DNA of 64,000 nucleotides from Ureibacillus aquaedulcis (GCF_030418165.1 NZ_JAUHTQ010000001.1:186001-250000); one strand, 5' to 3'; shown: positions 17,932 to 27,420, counted from the first letter of the stretch. The notes: generated from the letters alone by a model not told the origin. Numbers and translations: made by a program.

Positions 17932-18895
17932 ATTGAATAATGGGGAAGTTGTCGCATTCCCGACTGAAACGGTTTATGGTCTGGGCGCGGTGGCAACCAA
18001 TGAGAGAGGCGTAAAAAAGATTTTCGAAGCAAAGGGCCGTCCTTCAGATAACCCATTAATCGTACATATTGGAACAATCGAAGAAGTCTCTGATTTTATA
18101 GAAGAAATTCCAGACAATGCAATAAAGCTGATGGAAACATTTTGGCCAGGCCCACTGACGGTGATAATGAAAGCAAAAAAAGGGTTGATGGCACCAAGTG
18201 TGACGGCAGGACTTGAAACGGTAGGAATGCGGATGCCAAATCACGAAGTTGCTTTGGAATTATTAAGAAAGCTTAAAAAACCCGTTGCAGCACCGAGTGC
18301 AAATCGAAGCGGCAAACCAAGCCCGACGAAAGCAATTCACGTAGAAGAAGATTTGCAAGGGAGAATTCCATTAATCTTGGATGGGGGAGCAACAGGTATT
18401 GGAATTGAATCAACTGTACTTGATGTGACCGTAAACCCACCAGTAATCCTGCGTCCAGGTGGCGTGACAAAAGAAATGCTGGAGGAAGTAATTGGAGAAG
18501 TCATCCAACCAACGATAATGCAGGAAAAGCTGGAGTCAACTCCAAAAGCACCTGGCATGAAATATACCCATTATGCACCGGATGCGCCTGTCCAGCTAAT
18601 TGAAAGTGATCGAGCAATTGTAAGCAATGCGATTCTGAAGCTTAGAAAGGAAGGTGCAAAGATTGCACTTCTTGCACCACTTTCCTTTGAAAGCTTAGGT
18701 GCCGATTATTTCTTCCCTTACGGCGATGAGGGAGATAAAGAAATGATGAGTACAAAACTGTACGACGATCTAAGAGCATGCGATAAAACAGATGCAACAA
18801 TTATATTAGCTACGACGACAACAACAGAAGGCGTTGGAGCAGCCATAATGAACCGATTGGAAAAAGCCGCTGGCGGCAAATGGTTTAACCGATAA
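17861..18895 (+). CDS. tsaC: L-threonylcarbamoyladenylate synthase (Sua5/TsaC type, YwlC)
   Basis: Makes threonylcarbamoyl-AMP from threonine, bicarbonate and ATP, the first step of the t6A37 tRNA modification. The 344-residue product is the long two-domain Sua5 form. The YrdC domain has VVAFPTETVYGLGAVA, KGRPSDNPLIVHI, WPGPLTVI, and APSANRSGKPSPT. A linker (PGMKYTHYAPDAPV) leads to the C-terminal Sua5 domain. I chose the ATG at 17861, 6 bases after GGTGGGGAGT; the TTG at 17843 overlaps the ribosome-binding site. DnaA boxes cover its promoter region and first codons, so DnaA may affect its expression. A terminator follows. Confidence 0.94.
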   Translation: METLRMLVDNNLNSEKSYSQAVDLLNNGEVVAFPTETVYGLGAVATNERGVKKIFEAKGRPSDNPLIVHIGTIEEVSDFIEEIPDNAIKLMETFWPGPLTVIMKAKKGLMAPSVTAGLETVGMRMPNHEVALELLRKLKKPVAAPSANRSGKPSPTKAIHVEEDLQGRIPLILDGGATGIGIESTVLDVTVNPPVILRPGGVTKEMLEEVIGEVIQPTIMQEKLESTPKAPGMKYTHYAPDAPVQLIESDRAIVSNAILKLRKEGAKIALLAPLSFESLGADYFFPYGDEGDKEMMSTKLYDDLRACDKTDATIILATTTTTEGVGAAIMNRLEKAAGGKWFNR

Positions 18896-18902
18896 CATAA
18901 GT

Positions 18903-18945
18903 AAAGCTTTGCTTTTGTCTTGGGACAAAGGTGAAGCTTTTTTCT
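18903..18945 (+). terminator. Rho-independent terminator of tsaC
   Basis: AAGCTTTGCTTTTGTC pairs with GACAAAGGTGAAGCTT and is followed by a T run. Confidence 0.85.
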
Positions 18946-19014
18946 TTTGCATTGATAATAAAAGGGGACGAGGCATAGGATAGTATAAAACTTATACAGG
19001 AATGAGGACACTTT

Positions 19015-19521
19015 TTGCAAGAAATACTTACGGGACTTATTGTAGCACTAGATGTAGTGGCTCTTTACTTACTGCTGCCGGATGTTAAGCAGCGGTTCTT
19101 GCTTTCGATGTGGACAGCTCTTCTACATATGATTTTTCCAATTATTGGATTTACCGTAGGAAGTTGGATGGTACATATCCTACTGCAATGGTCTAATTTG
19201 GTTTCGAGTATTTTGCTATTTTCGATTGGCCTACAACTGATACTTTCGACAAGAAATCGTCAAACAATCGTGATTCCTATCACAATTTTAGCAATAACAG
19301 CAAGTTTAGATACCTTTTCAGTAAGCATTTCTTTTGGTATGCTAAATTTAGAAAAGTATTTATTTATCCTCAGTGCAGGTGTATGGACTTTTGCACTATC
19401 TTACATTTCTTTATATCTAGCAAAAAGCCATCTAAAAATAAAAGGCGATGCTTTAAAATGGATTGCAGGTTTGGCGCTTATTATCATCAGTATTTATACT
19501 TTAATTTATAATATGGAATAA
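19015..19521 (+). CDS. mntP: MntP-family manganese efflux pump (YwlD)
   Basis: A membrane exporter expected to pump Mn2+ out of the cell. The 168-residue protein is almost entirely hydrophobic, with six predicted helices in two inverted halves. Each half has a family Asp motif: ALDVVALYL near residue 12 and ITASLDTFSVSISFG near residue 103. The first half is degenerate compared with the usual DAFAVS form. It starts at TTG 19015 with TGAGGA 6 bases upstream. It lies between tsaC and ywlE, as ywlD/mntP does in Bacillus. Metal specificity is inferred from the family, and a riboswitch (yybP-ykoY) was not seen upstream. Confidence 0.8.
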   Translation: MQEILTGLIVALDVVALYLLLPDVKQRFLLSMWTALLHMIFPIIGFTVGSWMVHILLQWSNLVSSILLFSIGLQLILSTRNRQTIVIPITILAITASLDTFSVSISFGMLNLEKYLFILSAGVWTFALSYISLYLAKSHLKIKGDALKWIAGLALIIISIYTLIYNME

Positions 19522-19544
19522 TTTAGAAGAGAGAGTGGACGCAC

Positions 19545-19994
19545 GTGAATATTTTTTTCATTTGTACAGGTAATACATGTAGAAGTCCTATGGCAGAAGC
19601 TATTTTACTTAATAAACAAATCGATGGGATACAGGTGAAGTCGGCAGGCATCTATGCATTGGAAGGAGGGGAGATTTCAGAGAATGCAAAAGCTGTCATT
19701 GACCAAGAACAAATACCCTATTTTCATATCACATCCCAAGTAAAGCAGGAGGATATTGAATGGGCAGACTTAATTTTGACGATGACCTTAGCTCATAAAA
19801 ATATGATTCTGCTTTCCTACCCAAATGCACAAGGCAAAACGTATACACTAAAAGAATATGTAGTTCCCTTCAGCTCCAAAGATGTCTCGGATCCGTTCGG
19901 CGGTGATCTGGCTACGTACAAACATACTTATCTAGAATTGAATCGATTAATAGACGAATTAGTTTTGAAACTATCCGGAGGTAGCACGAAATAA
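19545..19994 (+). CDS. ywlE: Protein-arginine-phosphatase YwlE
   Basis: A low-molecular-weight phosphatase-fold enzyme. YwlE of Bacillus removes phosphate from arginine residues marked by the McsB kinase, in protein quality control. The 149-residue product has the P-loop [10 protein letters not shown], with nucleophile Cys7, Arg13 and Thr11. A Thr at that place, rather than Ile, is the known determinant of arginine specificity. The general acid is in VSDPFGG near residue 118. It starts at GTG 19545. Its stop codon overlaps the start of the chemoreceptor gene by one base (TAATG), so both are translated from one message. Confidence 0.92.
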   Translation: MNIFFICTGNTCRSPMAEAILLNKQIDGIQVKSAGIYALEGGEISENAKAVIDQEQIPYFHITSQVKQEDIEWADLILTMTLAHKNMILLSYPNAQGKTYTLKEYVVPFSSKDVSDPFGGDLATYKHTYLELNRLIDELVLKLSGGSTK

Positions 19995-21286
19995 TGAAGA
20001 ATAAAACATTTAGCTTGCGCAAAAAACTAGTTTTATTTGTAGGTATTTTAGCTTTTGTTACATACTCAACGAGTTTTGTATTTATACACTATCTTCATCC
20101 CATGTTGTTCTCTCAGTTTATCGAAAATCAAAGAGTCTTTGAAATTCTTACATATGTTCTAGGAATCACTTGGTCTTGTATCTTGGCAGCCATTTTCAGT
20201 GTTATTTTGGTAAAACCTTTACAACAACTTGAAAAGTCAGCAACTTTGGTAGCGGAAGGGAAAATCGGCCGAGATGTGAATGTACCAAACTCGCGTGATG
20301 AAATCGCATCCGTTGCAGAAGCATTCCAATTGATGGTGACAAACCTTCGACAAATGGTGGAAAGCATCGAAGGCAATTTCAATAAAACAAACGAAGTCAT
20401 TATCGAACTATCCGAACAAACGTCATCAGCTTCACGCAAAGCGGAAGGAATTGCGCAGACTGTCGGCCAAATTTCCCTGGGTGCAGAAGGCTCGGCGGTT
20501 GCTGTTCAGGATACAGCCGAAGCAATCGAGGATGTACGTCAATTAGCATCGGAAGTAAATACACGTGCACTTAATTCGGCAAATCAATCCAAACAAATTA
20601 TTAGTAACTTACAAACGACAACCGATTCGATTCAAGGATTGGTATCGAGTATTCAACAGATTGCCCAAGGGAATGAAAAAGCCCTTGGCAATATTCATCA
20701 GCTTGAAAAGAATGCAGAACAAATTGAACGCATTATAGGGTTGGTAGGCGATATTGCCGCACAAACAAACCTATTGGCGCTAAATGCATCAATCGAAGCT
20801 GCGCGAGCTGGAGAACATGGTAAAGGTTTTGCTGTTGTTGCGGAAGAAGTTCGTAGTTTAGCAGATGAAAGTGCCAAAGCGGTACAAGGCATTACGGGTC
20901 TTATTCAAACAATGCAAGAAAATGTAACCATCGTTGTAAACCAAATGAATGAACAGGTAAGCTTTGCGGTAAAGGAATCTTCGAAGGTTTCCGAAACAAC
21001 GGAAACAGTAGAGGGAATGGCTTCAAGTGTGCGTGAAATGGCGGATGCAGTTGTGACAATTTCACAATTAGTAGAAAAACAAATGGTCAACATCGAAACA
21101 ACTGCACGCCAATCTCAAGAGGTAGCGGCGATCGCCCAACAAACCTCTGCAGGAGCACAAGAAGTCCGAAGCTCAACCGAAGAACAAGCATATGCCATTG
21201 AACAGGTGGAAAATCTTTCGAAAGACCTCAAACGCCAATCCGAACAACTATACAAAATGATTCAGCAATTCGATCGCTCAAACTAA
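19994..21286 (+). CDS. Methyl-accepting chemotaxis protein without a large external sensor domain
   Basis: A chemoreceptor that signals to CheA/CheW. The 430-residue product has two membrane helices (about 12-34 and 47-71) separated by only about a dozen residues, a HAMP domain (about 72-125, [18 protein letters not shown]), and a long coiled-coil signalling domain. The hairpin tip is the highly conserved [20 protein letters not shown], followed by [16 protein letters not shown]. There is no room for a ligand-binding domain outside, so it must sense the membrane, HAMP state or an internal partner. Its ATG overlaps the ywlE stop. A strong terminator follows, so it is the last gene of the mntP-ywlE-mcp unit. 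It is not part of this block in B. subtilis. Confidence 0.92.
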   Translation: MKNKTFSLRKKLVLFVGILAFVTYSTSFVFIHYLHPMLFSQFIENQRVFEILTYVLGITWSCILAAIFSVILVKPLQQLEKSATLVAEGKIGRDVNVPNSRDEIASVAEAFQLMVTNLRQMVESIEGNFNKTNEVIIELSEQTSSASRKAEGIAQTVGQISLGAEGSAVAVQDTAEAIEDVRQLASEVNTRALNSANQSKQIISNLQTTTDSIQGLVSSIQQIAQGNEKALGNIHQLEKNAEQIERIIGLVGDIAAQTNLLALNASIEAARAGEHGKGFAVVAEEVRSLADESAKAVQGITGLIQTMQENVTIVVNQMNEQVSFAVKESSKVSETTETVEGMASSVREMADAVVTISQLVEKQMVNIETTARQSQEVAAIAQQTSAGAQEVRSSTEEQAYAIEQVENLSKDLKRQSEQLYKMIQQFDRSN

Positions 21287-21287
21287 C

Positions 21288-21327
21288 CAAAAATCCCCAT
21301 GCCACACTAGTGCATGGGGATTTTTTC
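21288..21327 (+). terminator. Rho-independent terminator of the chemoreceptor gene
   Basis: AAAAATCCCCATG and CATGGGGATTTTT form a perfect stem with an 11-base loop and a T run. Confidence 0.93.
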
Positions 21328-21580
21328 AATACAAATGATGCGTCCAATATTCTGAATTGTAAGAGAATTATTGGTGTACCTGGCACACATACAATCGAAA
21401 ACACGAATTATAGGAGGCGGAAACTATTTGTTTTTACTCTAAATATGAACGATATATAAATTGTGAACATTAATATTCGTATTTTGGTTAAAAGTTTACT
21501 TGAAAGTTTGCAAAATGCATGTAATTCTTTCACAATTAGTGGTAAACTGTTCATGACAACACACACTAGGAGGGAACGTA

Positions 21581-22018
21581 GTGAAAATTGCAATTTCTTC
21601 AGACCACGGTGGGAATATCTTACGAAAAGAAATTATGTCACTATTAGACGAACTTAACATCAGCTATCAAGATTTTGGACCGCAATCCAGTGATTCAGTT
21701 GACTATCCTGATTATGCGAAGCCAGTTGCTGATGGAGTAGCCAGTGGAGAATTTGATCGTGGAATTCTAATTTGCGGAACGGGCATTGGTATGTCCATCG
21801 CTGCAAACAAAGTAAAAGGTATTCGTTGTGCACTTGTACATGATGTATTCAGTGCTAAAGCAACTCGTTGCCACAACGATTCAAATATTTTAGCGATGGG
21901 TGAACGTGTCATCGGTCCTGGCCTAGCAGTTGAAATCGTAAAAGCTTGGTTAGGTACAGACTTCGAAGGTGGCCGCCATATGCGCCGAATCGAAAAAATC
22001 ACAGAGCTTGAAGGGTAA
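21581..22018 (+). CDS. rpiB: Ribose 5-phosphate isomerase B (YwlF)
   Basis: Interconverts ribose 5-phosphate and ribulose 5-phosphate in the pentose phosphate pathway. The 145-residue product shows the RpiB layout: MKIAISSDHGG at the start, DYPDYAKPVADGV, the catalytic Cys65 in ILICGTGIGMSIAANK, and RCHNDSNILAMGERV. It starts at GTG 21581 with a strong AGGAGGGAA ribosome-binding site. ywlG begins 9 bases after its stop, so the two are co-transcribed, as in Bacillus. Confidence 0.95.
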   Translation: MKIAISSDHGGNILRKEIMSLLDELNISYQDFGPQSSDSVDYPDYAKPVADGVASGEFDRGILICGTGIGMSIAANKVKGIRCALVHDVFSAKATRCHNDSNILAMGERVIGPGLAVEIVKAWLGTDFEGGRHMRRIEKITELEG

Positions 22019-22027
22019 GAGGCTATA

Positions 22028-22585
22028 ATGACTTCATTACAACAAGTCCAATCACAATTGTCCCAGCTGCTAAATGAATTGGAACAACAAGTTAGTTTTA
22101 CGCCGAAACAGCTTTTTGTCATCGGCTGTTCGACATCCGAAATTGCAGGTTCCAAAATAGGAACTTCCGGTGCGATTGAGATAGCAGAGGTGTTGTTTGA
22201 AGAGTTTTCAAAATTTGCCCATAAGCATAATATCTACCTAGTCTTTCAAGGCTGCGAGCATATTAACCGCGCATTAACAATGGAAGCAAAAGCAGCGCAA
22301 TTGTATTCATTAGAACCTGTAACGGTCATTCCAGTTAAACATGCCGGCGGTTCCATGTCTGCTTATGCTTATACAAAATTTGAAAATCCGGTTGTGGTGG
22401 AACATGTTCGTGCCCACGGTGGGCTTGATATCGGCCAAACGATGATTGGGATGCATCTAAAAGAAGTAGCCATTCCAATTCGAACAGGGACACGGCAAAT
22501 TGGGGAAGCGATTGTGACGATCGCAACAACGCGCCCGAAATTAATCGGCGGACCTAGAGCTGTCTATAACAGAACGGTTGAATAG
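22028..22585 (+). CDS. ywlG: YwlG family protein (UPF0340 / TIGR01440)
   Basis: A conserved 185-residue protein of the UPF0340 family with no established reaction. It has an N-terminal helix and then an alpha/beta core with FVIGCSTSEIAGSKIGT, VFQGCEHINRALTMEA, and VVEHVRAHGGLDIGQTMIGMHL. The conserved Cys, Glu, His and Asp residues in these segments look like a catalytic or metal pocket. It always travels with rpiB and glyA in Bacillales, as here, which hints at sugar phosphate or one-carbon metabolism, but that is only context. Confidence 0.9.
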   Translation: MTSLQQVQSQLSQLLNELEQQVSFTPKQLFVIGCSTSEIAGSKIGTSGAIEIAEVLFEEFSKFAHKHNIYLVFQGCEHINRALTMEAKAAQLYSLEPVTVIPVKHAGGSMSAYAYTKFENPVVVEHVRAHGGLDIGQTMIGMHLKEVAIPIRTGTRQIGEAIVTIATTRPKLIGGPRAVYNRTVE

Positions 22586-22710
22586 GAAGTACGTCACAAT
22601 AACATAAATATCCAGAAGTATAGAAAAGGTAAAATGAATTTGGGATAAAAATCCAATTATAGGGTTTTTCATTAATATAAAAATGAAAGAATTTTAGGGG
22701 GATTTAGAAA

Positions 22711-23970
22711 ATGGCATATGAAAAAGTTGCAGCACAAGATAAAGCGGTATTAGAAGGTATTTTAGCAGAGAAAAAACGCCAACAAGCCAATATCGAATTA
22801 ATCGCATCGGAAAATATCGTTTCTGAAGCAGTAATGGAAGCGCAAGGATCAGTATTAACAAACAAATATGCTGAAGGGTACCCTGGTAAACGTTACTATG
22901 GCGGCTGTGAGCATGTAGATGTTGTGGAAGATATTGCTCGTGATCGTGTAAAACAAGTCTTTGGTGCTGAATATGCAAACGTTCAACCACACTCAGGTGC
23001 ACAAGCGAATATGGCTGTATACTTCACGGTTCTTGAACCAGGTGATACAGTCCTTGGGATGAACCTTTCCCATGGTGGTCATTTAACACATGGTTCACCT
23101 GTAAACTTCTCTGGTATTCAATACAAATTTGTAGAATACGGCGTAACAAAAGATACGCATGTCATTGACTATGAAGATGTTCGTGCAAAAGCTTTAGAAC
23201 ATAAACCAAAACTAATTGTAGCGGGAGCTTCTGCGTACCCACGCGAGATCGACTTCAAAAAATTCCGTGAGATTGCTGATGAAGTAGGAGCTTATTTCAT
23301 GGTAGACATGGCTCATATAGCAGGTCTTGTCGCTACTGGTGAACACCCATCTCCAGTGCCTTATGCAGATTTCGTTACTTCTACAACACACAAAACATTA
23401 CGTGGTCCACGCGGCGGTTTAATCCTGACTTCTGAAGAATGGGGTAAAAAAATTGATAAATCCGTATTCCCTGGAATTCAAGGTGGCCCATTAATGCACG
23501 TAATCGCTGCAAAAGCTGTAGCATTCGGCGAAGCACTACAACCAGAATTCAAAGAATATGCAAAACAAATTAAAGCAAATGCAAAAGTACTTGCTGAAAC
23601 TTTACAAGCTGAAGGCCTAGAATTAGTATCTGGCGGTACGGATAACCATCTGCTATTAGTAAACGTAAAATCAGTTGGTTTAACTGGTAAAGTCGCTGAG
23701 AAAGTTCTAGATGAAGTTGGACTTACAGCAAATAAAAACACAATCCCTTACGATGAAGAAAAACCATTCGTAACTTCAGGGATCCGTCTAGGTACAGCTG
23801 CTGTAACAAGCCGTGGATTCAAAGAAGAAGACCTGAAAGAAGTGGGTCTAATTATCGCGAAACTTCTGAAAAACCCAGAAGACGAAGCAGTAAAACAAGA
23901 AGCAGTAGACCGCGTAAAAGTATTGACTGATAAATACCCAATCTACGAAGAGTTAGTAACAAATATTTAA
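22711..23970 (+). CDS. glyA: Serine hydroxymethyltransferase
   Basis: A PLP enzyme that converts serine and tetrahydrofolate to glycine and methylene-tetrahydrofolate, the main one-carbon source. The 419-residue product shows [32 protein letters not shown], and the PLP-binding lysine in [15 protein letters not shown]. It has an AGGGGGATT ribosome-binding site and follows ywlG by 125 bases. A strong terminator ends the unit. The length and motifs are typical. Confidence 0.97.
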   Translation: MAYEKVAAQDKAVLEGILAEKKRQQANIELIASENIVSEAVMEAQGSVLTNKYAEGYPGKRYYGGCEHVDVVEDIARDRVKQVFGAEYANVQPHSGAQANMAVYFTVLEPGDTVLGMNLSHGGHLTHGSPVNFSGIQYKFVEYGVTKDTHVIDYEDVRAKALEHKPKLIVAGASAYPREIDFKKFREIADEVGAYFMVDMAHIAGLVATGEHPSPVPYADFVTSTTHKTLRGPRGGLILTSEEWGKKIDKSVFPGIQGGPLMHVIAAKAVAFGEALQPEFKEYAKQIKANAKVLAETLQAEGLELVSGGTDNHLLLVNVKSVGLTGKVAEKVLDEVGLTANKNTIPYDEEKPFVTSGIRLGTAAVTSRGFKEEDLKEVGLIIAKLLKNPEDEAVKQEAVDRVKVLTDKYPIYEELVTNI

Positions 23971-23974
23971 TGAC

Positions 23975-24010
23975 TAAAGCTAGTGAGGAAATCCTCGCTA
24001 GCTTTTTTAT
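23975..24010 (+). terminator. Rho-independent terminator of glyA
   Basis: AAAGCTAGTGAGGA and TCCTCGCTAGCTTT form a long stem with a 2-base loop followed by T. Confidence 0.92.
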
Positions 24011-24150
24011 TTTAGTAAAGGGTTAGAGACCTGTTGACCTTAAAGATAGGATGTGAGAAACGAGACTTATATGTTTGCAGGAGTAAAGAAACTATCATTC
24101 TATATACTATTACGGTTGGATAATGACAGATACGCGCTGCAACAATTATG

Positions 24151-24306
24151 ATTTGGCAGATTAGGTTGGTTATGGAGACAGATTCAGGGGCCAACATCTT
24201 TGATTTGTCTCATTAGAGCTTGTATCGTGACAAACTCACACTCCAATATCTCTAATTTGTCTGATTAGAATCGGTAGTAGAATCCATTCCAATACCAAAA
24301 GAAATC
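24151..24306. repeat. Three degenerate 52-bp tandem repeats between glyA and upp
   Basis: ATTTGGCAGATTAGG (24151), ATTTGTCTCATTAGA (24203) and ATTTGTCTGATTAGA (24255) start units exactly 52 bp apart. GACA and CCAA motifs recur at fixed offsets in the first two. No gene was seen in 24011-24545. A minus-strand frame there lacks a start signal. Confidence 0.6.
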
Positions 24307-24545
24307 ACTCCCTAATCAAAACGTCAACCCCCCTAGCCAGACAAACCACTTGATACACCCTCAAATAAACATCCAAGTACCATCAGACAGATAGCCTCCC
24401 AAAAGTCAAAGAAAGTTCCTCAAAACCTATTCGACATATTGTTTTATGTTATGACTTTTTTTGATATACTAGGCTAGATACAGTGAAACTACATTTAGTT
24501 GGGAACTCTCGCTAATTGTCAGGTTACAAAAAGGAGCGAAATCAA

Positions 24546-25175
24546 TTGAGCAAAGTATATGTATTTGACCACCCATTAATCCAACATAAGTTAACGTATA
24601 TTCGTGATAAAAGAACGGGGACAAAAGAATTCCGTGAGCTGGTTGACGAAGTAGCTACACTTATGGCATTTGAGATTACTCGCGATATGCCTTTAGAAGA
24701 AATTGAAATTGATACACCAGTAACAACAGCAAAAACTAAGGTGCTATCTGGTAAAAAAATTGCGATTGTTCCAATCCTGCGTGCAGGAATCGGGATGGTT
24801 GACGGTGTGCTGAAATTAATCCCGGCTGCTAAAGTAGGTCATATCGGATTATATCGTGATCCGGAAACATTAAAACCAGTTGAATACTACGCAAAACTTC
24901 CAGCGGATGTAGAAGAACGCGATTTCATCATCGTGGATCCAATGCTTGCAACTGGTGGTTCAGCAGTAGAAGCGATTAACTCATTAAAAACACGTGGTGC
25001 GAAAAATATTAAATTCATGTGCCTAATTGCAGCTCCAGAGGGTGTACAAGCCATCCAGGAATCACACCCGGACGTAGATATCTATATCGCGGCCCTTGAT
25101 GAAAAATTAAATGACCACGGCTATATCGTTCCGGGTCTAGGAGACGCGGGAGACCGCTTATTTGGAACAAAATAA
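24546..25175 (+). CDS. upp: Uracil phosphoribosyltransferase
   Basis: Salvages uracil to UMP with PRPP. The 209-residue product has [19 protein letters not shown] at the start, [13 protein letters not shown], the PRPP-binding [13 protein letters not shown], and [22 protein letters not shown] at the C-terminus, where uracil binds. I chose the TTG at 24546, 8 bases after AAAGGAG, because the length then equals the Bacillus enzyme. The frame from 24516 contains the ribosome-binding site. It is placed between glyA and the epimerase gene. Confidence 0.96.
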   Translation: MSKVYVFDHPLIQHKLTYIRDKRTGTKEFRELVDEVATLMAFEITRDMPLEEIEIDTPVTTAKTKVLSGKKIAIVPILRAGIGMVDGVLKLIPAAKVGHIGLYRDPETLKPVEYYAKLPADVEERDFIIVDPMLATGGSAVEAINSLKTRGAKNIKFMCLIAAPEGVQAIQESHPDVDIYIAALDEKLNDHGYIVPGLGDAGDRLFGTK

Positions 25176-25200
25176 TTTTTGCGCCACTCCACTAACTTAT

Positions 25201-25262
25201 TGCGGCGGAAATAAAAAAAACTGGCGGATATATGCTTTAAACCTGGCGGATATATTCCCAGA
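25201..25262. repeat. TGGCGGATAT repeats downstream of upp
   Basis: Copies of (T)GGCGGATATAT at about 25203 (degenerate), 25222 and 25244 are spaced roughly 20-22 bp. They belong to the same family as the longer array at 51.85-52.06 kb. Confidence 0.6.
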
Positions 25263-25379
25263 ATAAGGCAACTAGCCGCCAACAGCTAAATCTAGTAAAT
25301 TTATTTACACTCGCCAACCTAACTATCAAACCACTAATTAAATTACGACTTCTCTTTAATAGGGAGGTCGTAAACTATT

Positions 25380-26522
25380 TTGAAGGACGGTGCATTTCAA
25401 TTGAGTAAAAAATGGAAGGTAATGACGATTTTCGGAACAAGACCGGAAGCGATCAAAATGGCCCCACTTGTTCTGGAATTACAGAAACACCCTGAAAAAA
25501 TAGAATCAATCGTGACTGTTACGGCACAACATCGCCAAATGCTGGACCAAGTATTAGAGACATTCAATATAAAGCCTGATTACGATCTAAATATAATGAA
25601 AGACCGTCAAACGTTGATTGATGTAACGACAAATGCACTTCATGGTCTGGATCGAGTAATGAAGGAAGCTAAGCCGGATATCGTTTTGGTGCACGGAGAT
25701 ACAACAACCACGTTTGTTGGGAGCTTGGCTGCATTCTACAACCAAATTGCAATCGGTCATGTAGAGGCTGGATTGCGAACAGGGAACAAATATTCACCTT
25801 ACCCGGAAGAAATGAATCGCCAACTGACAGGTATAATGGCAGATCTGCATTTTGCTCCAACCGAAAACTCGAAAGAAAACCTTTTAAAAGAAAATAAAGA
25901 AGAAAAAGTTATCTTTGTTACAGGAAATACAGCAATTGATGCATTAAAAACAACGGTTAGAGAAAACTATAGCCATCCGGTTCTAGAAAAATTAGGAGAT
26001 GACCGCATGATTCTTCTAACAGCCCATCGTAGAGAAAACCTGGGACAACCAATGCGTAATATGTTCAAGGCAATCAAGCGACTGCTAGCTGAGCATGAAG
26101 ACGTGCAAGTTGTATATCCTGTCCATTTAAATCCGGCTGTTCGAGAAGTAGCGGATGAAGTATTAGGTAATGATCCGCGAATACACCTAATCGAACCACT
26201 AGAAGTGTTTGACTTCCACAACTTTGCGGCACGTTCGTTTATGATTTTAACGGATTCCGGTGGGGTCCAGGAAGAAGCCCCATCTTTAGGGAAACCAGTT
26301 TTAGTACTCCGTGACACTACAGAACGTCCAGAAGGAATCGCGGCGGGAACGCTAAAACTAGCAGGTACTGAAGAAGAGACAATCTATAAGTTGGCAAAAG
26401 AATTATTAGAGGACAGTGCCGCTTATGAAGCGATGGCACAAGCGTCAAATCCTTATGGGGATGGGCATGCCTCGAAACGTATTGTTGAGGCATTGATTAG
26501 TTTCTTTGAAAAAGGTGAATAA
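25380..26522 (+). CDS. wecB: UDP-N-acetylglucosamine 2-epimerase (non-hydrolysing)
   Basis: Interconverts UDP-GlcNAc and UDP-ManNAc, supplying ManNAc for wall polymers. The 380-residue product shows the family signatures MTIFGTRPEAIKMAPL, VHGDTTTTFVGSLAAFY, GHVEAGLRTGNKYSPYPEE, LTAHRRENLG, and LTDSGGVQEEAPSLGKP. Start choice is open. TTG 25380 follows a strong AGGGAGGT by 11 bases. TTG 25401 would give the family-like MSKKWKVMTIFG, with weaker GGACGG upstream. It is likely to feed TagA and the SLH-binding polymer made by genes at 52-57 kb. Bacillus names this gene mnaA. Confidence 0.94.
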   Translation: MKDGAFQLSKKWKVMTIFGTRPEAIKMAPLVLELQKHPEKIESIVTVTAQHRQMLDQVLETFNIKPDYDLNIMKDRQTLIDVTTNALHGLDRVMKEAKPDIVLVHGDTTTTFVGSLAAFYNQIAIGHVEAGLRTGNKYSPYPEEMNRQLTGIMADLHFAPTENSKENLLKENKEEKVIFVTGNTAIDALKTTVRENYSHPVLEKLGDDRMILLTAHRRENLGQPMRNMFKAIKRLLAEHEDVQVVYPVHLNPAVREVADEVLGNDPRIHLIEPLEVFDFHNFAARSFMILTDSGGVQEEAPSLGKPVLVLRDTTERPEGIAAGTLKLAGTEEETIYKLAKELLEDSAAYEAMAQASNPYGDGHASKRIVEALISFFEKGE

Positions 26523-26700
26523 TAAAGGCTCATTATAGAAATGTTAATAATAAAGTGATGTTTTTGGCAAAATAATGATAAAAAGTCTATTTTTATTTAC
26601 TGAAAAAAGAAGTTTTAATCCTTTTGTTTTTATTTCGAACACAAATTTGTCAAGAATTTGACAACATTTCAGTTCTTGTGAAGTTTTTCACCTGAACCAA

Positions 26701-26729
26701 TTGACATCATTTTACCCCTATTGTATGCT
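26701..26729 (+). promoter_or_regulatory. Sigma-A promoter of the atp operon
   Basis: A perfect TTGACA (26701-26706), a 17-base spacer and TATGCT (26724-26729). It leaves a leader of about 310 bases before atpI. The leader holds inverted repeats GATTGACA/TGTCAATC (26806-26836) and CTTGTGTC/GACACGAG (26933-26953), and a cre-like TTGAAAACGCTTGTAA (26954-26969). Confidence 0.7.
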
Positions 26730-27048
26730 TACAAAGGGTAAGAATGATAAGGGTTTTGCGGGAATATTTTACCTCCAAAATGCTTGTTATATCAAGTTTC
26801 TACTAGATTGACAGTTGAAACTGATCAGTGTCAATCCGCAACGTTTTCAGGCGTCTGGTATTAATGTATTTACAGCTGTTAAATCTTTGAATAATAGAAA
26901 ATTCTCATTTGACGAGGATATTTTACTATTTTCTTGTGTCTTTCCGACACGAGTTGAAAACGCTTGTAAATCATCCGCAACGCTTGATTCCATAAGTAGA
27001 GGACGATTTAAACTTTTACTCGAAAAAGATTTGGGAGATAAATTGCCA

Positions 27049-27420
27049 ATGCTAGATTTGCATCACATTTTCGCTATGCAGAAGAAAGCGTTATTTTTTT
27101 TGCTCGCTCTTTGTGCATTAGGATGGGGATTTACCTCGTATCCTACAGTATTTGCTGGTATTGCTGTCGGTGCTTGCTTTGGTACATATAACTTTTGGAT
27201 TCTTGTTCGAAGAATGGACAAGTTTGATCGTTCCATAAGTGAAGGGAAAAAAACAGTATCACTCGGTTCAGCTTTACGATTTGGATCAGGTATTGCAGCA
27301 GTCGCTATCGCAATTACGTTGCCACAATATTTTCACCTAATTAGCACAGTGATAGGGCTAATGATTCCATACGTTTTCCTATTTATAGGAGTAATCGTAT
27401 CGTCAGTTAGAAACAAATAA
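27049..27420 (+). CDS. atpI: ATP synthase subunit I
   Basis: A small membrane protein that helps assemble the c-ring and may carry Mg2+. The 123-residue product has four hydrophobic segments (starting KALFFLLALCALGWGF, VFAGIAVGACFGTYNF, ALRFGSGIAAVAIAI, and VIGLMIPYVFLFIG) and the AtpI hallmark NFWILVRRMDKFDRS. I chose the ATG at 27049 because TTGGGAG lies upstream and family members are about 125 residues. A frame stays open back to 26815 but runs through leader hairpins. TTG 27043 is an alternative start. It is the first gene of the operon. Confidence 0.88.
   Translation: MLDLHHIFAMQKKALFFLLALCALGWGFTSYPTVFAGIAVGACFGTYNFWILVRRMDKFDRSISEGKKTVSLGSALRFGSGIAAVAIAITLPQYFHLISTVIGLMIPYVFLFIGVIVSSVRNK

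Noticed and set aside
24429-24435. Spo0A box (TTCGACA) upstream of upp
   Set aside because: A 7-base match in isolation, with no second site and no sporulation link for upp.
26815-27048. N-terminal extension of AtpI or a separate upstream gene
   Set aside because: The open frame runs through leader hairpins and the AtpI ribosome-binding site, has no start signal of its own, and would make AtpI far longer than the family.
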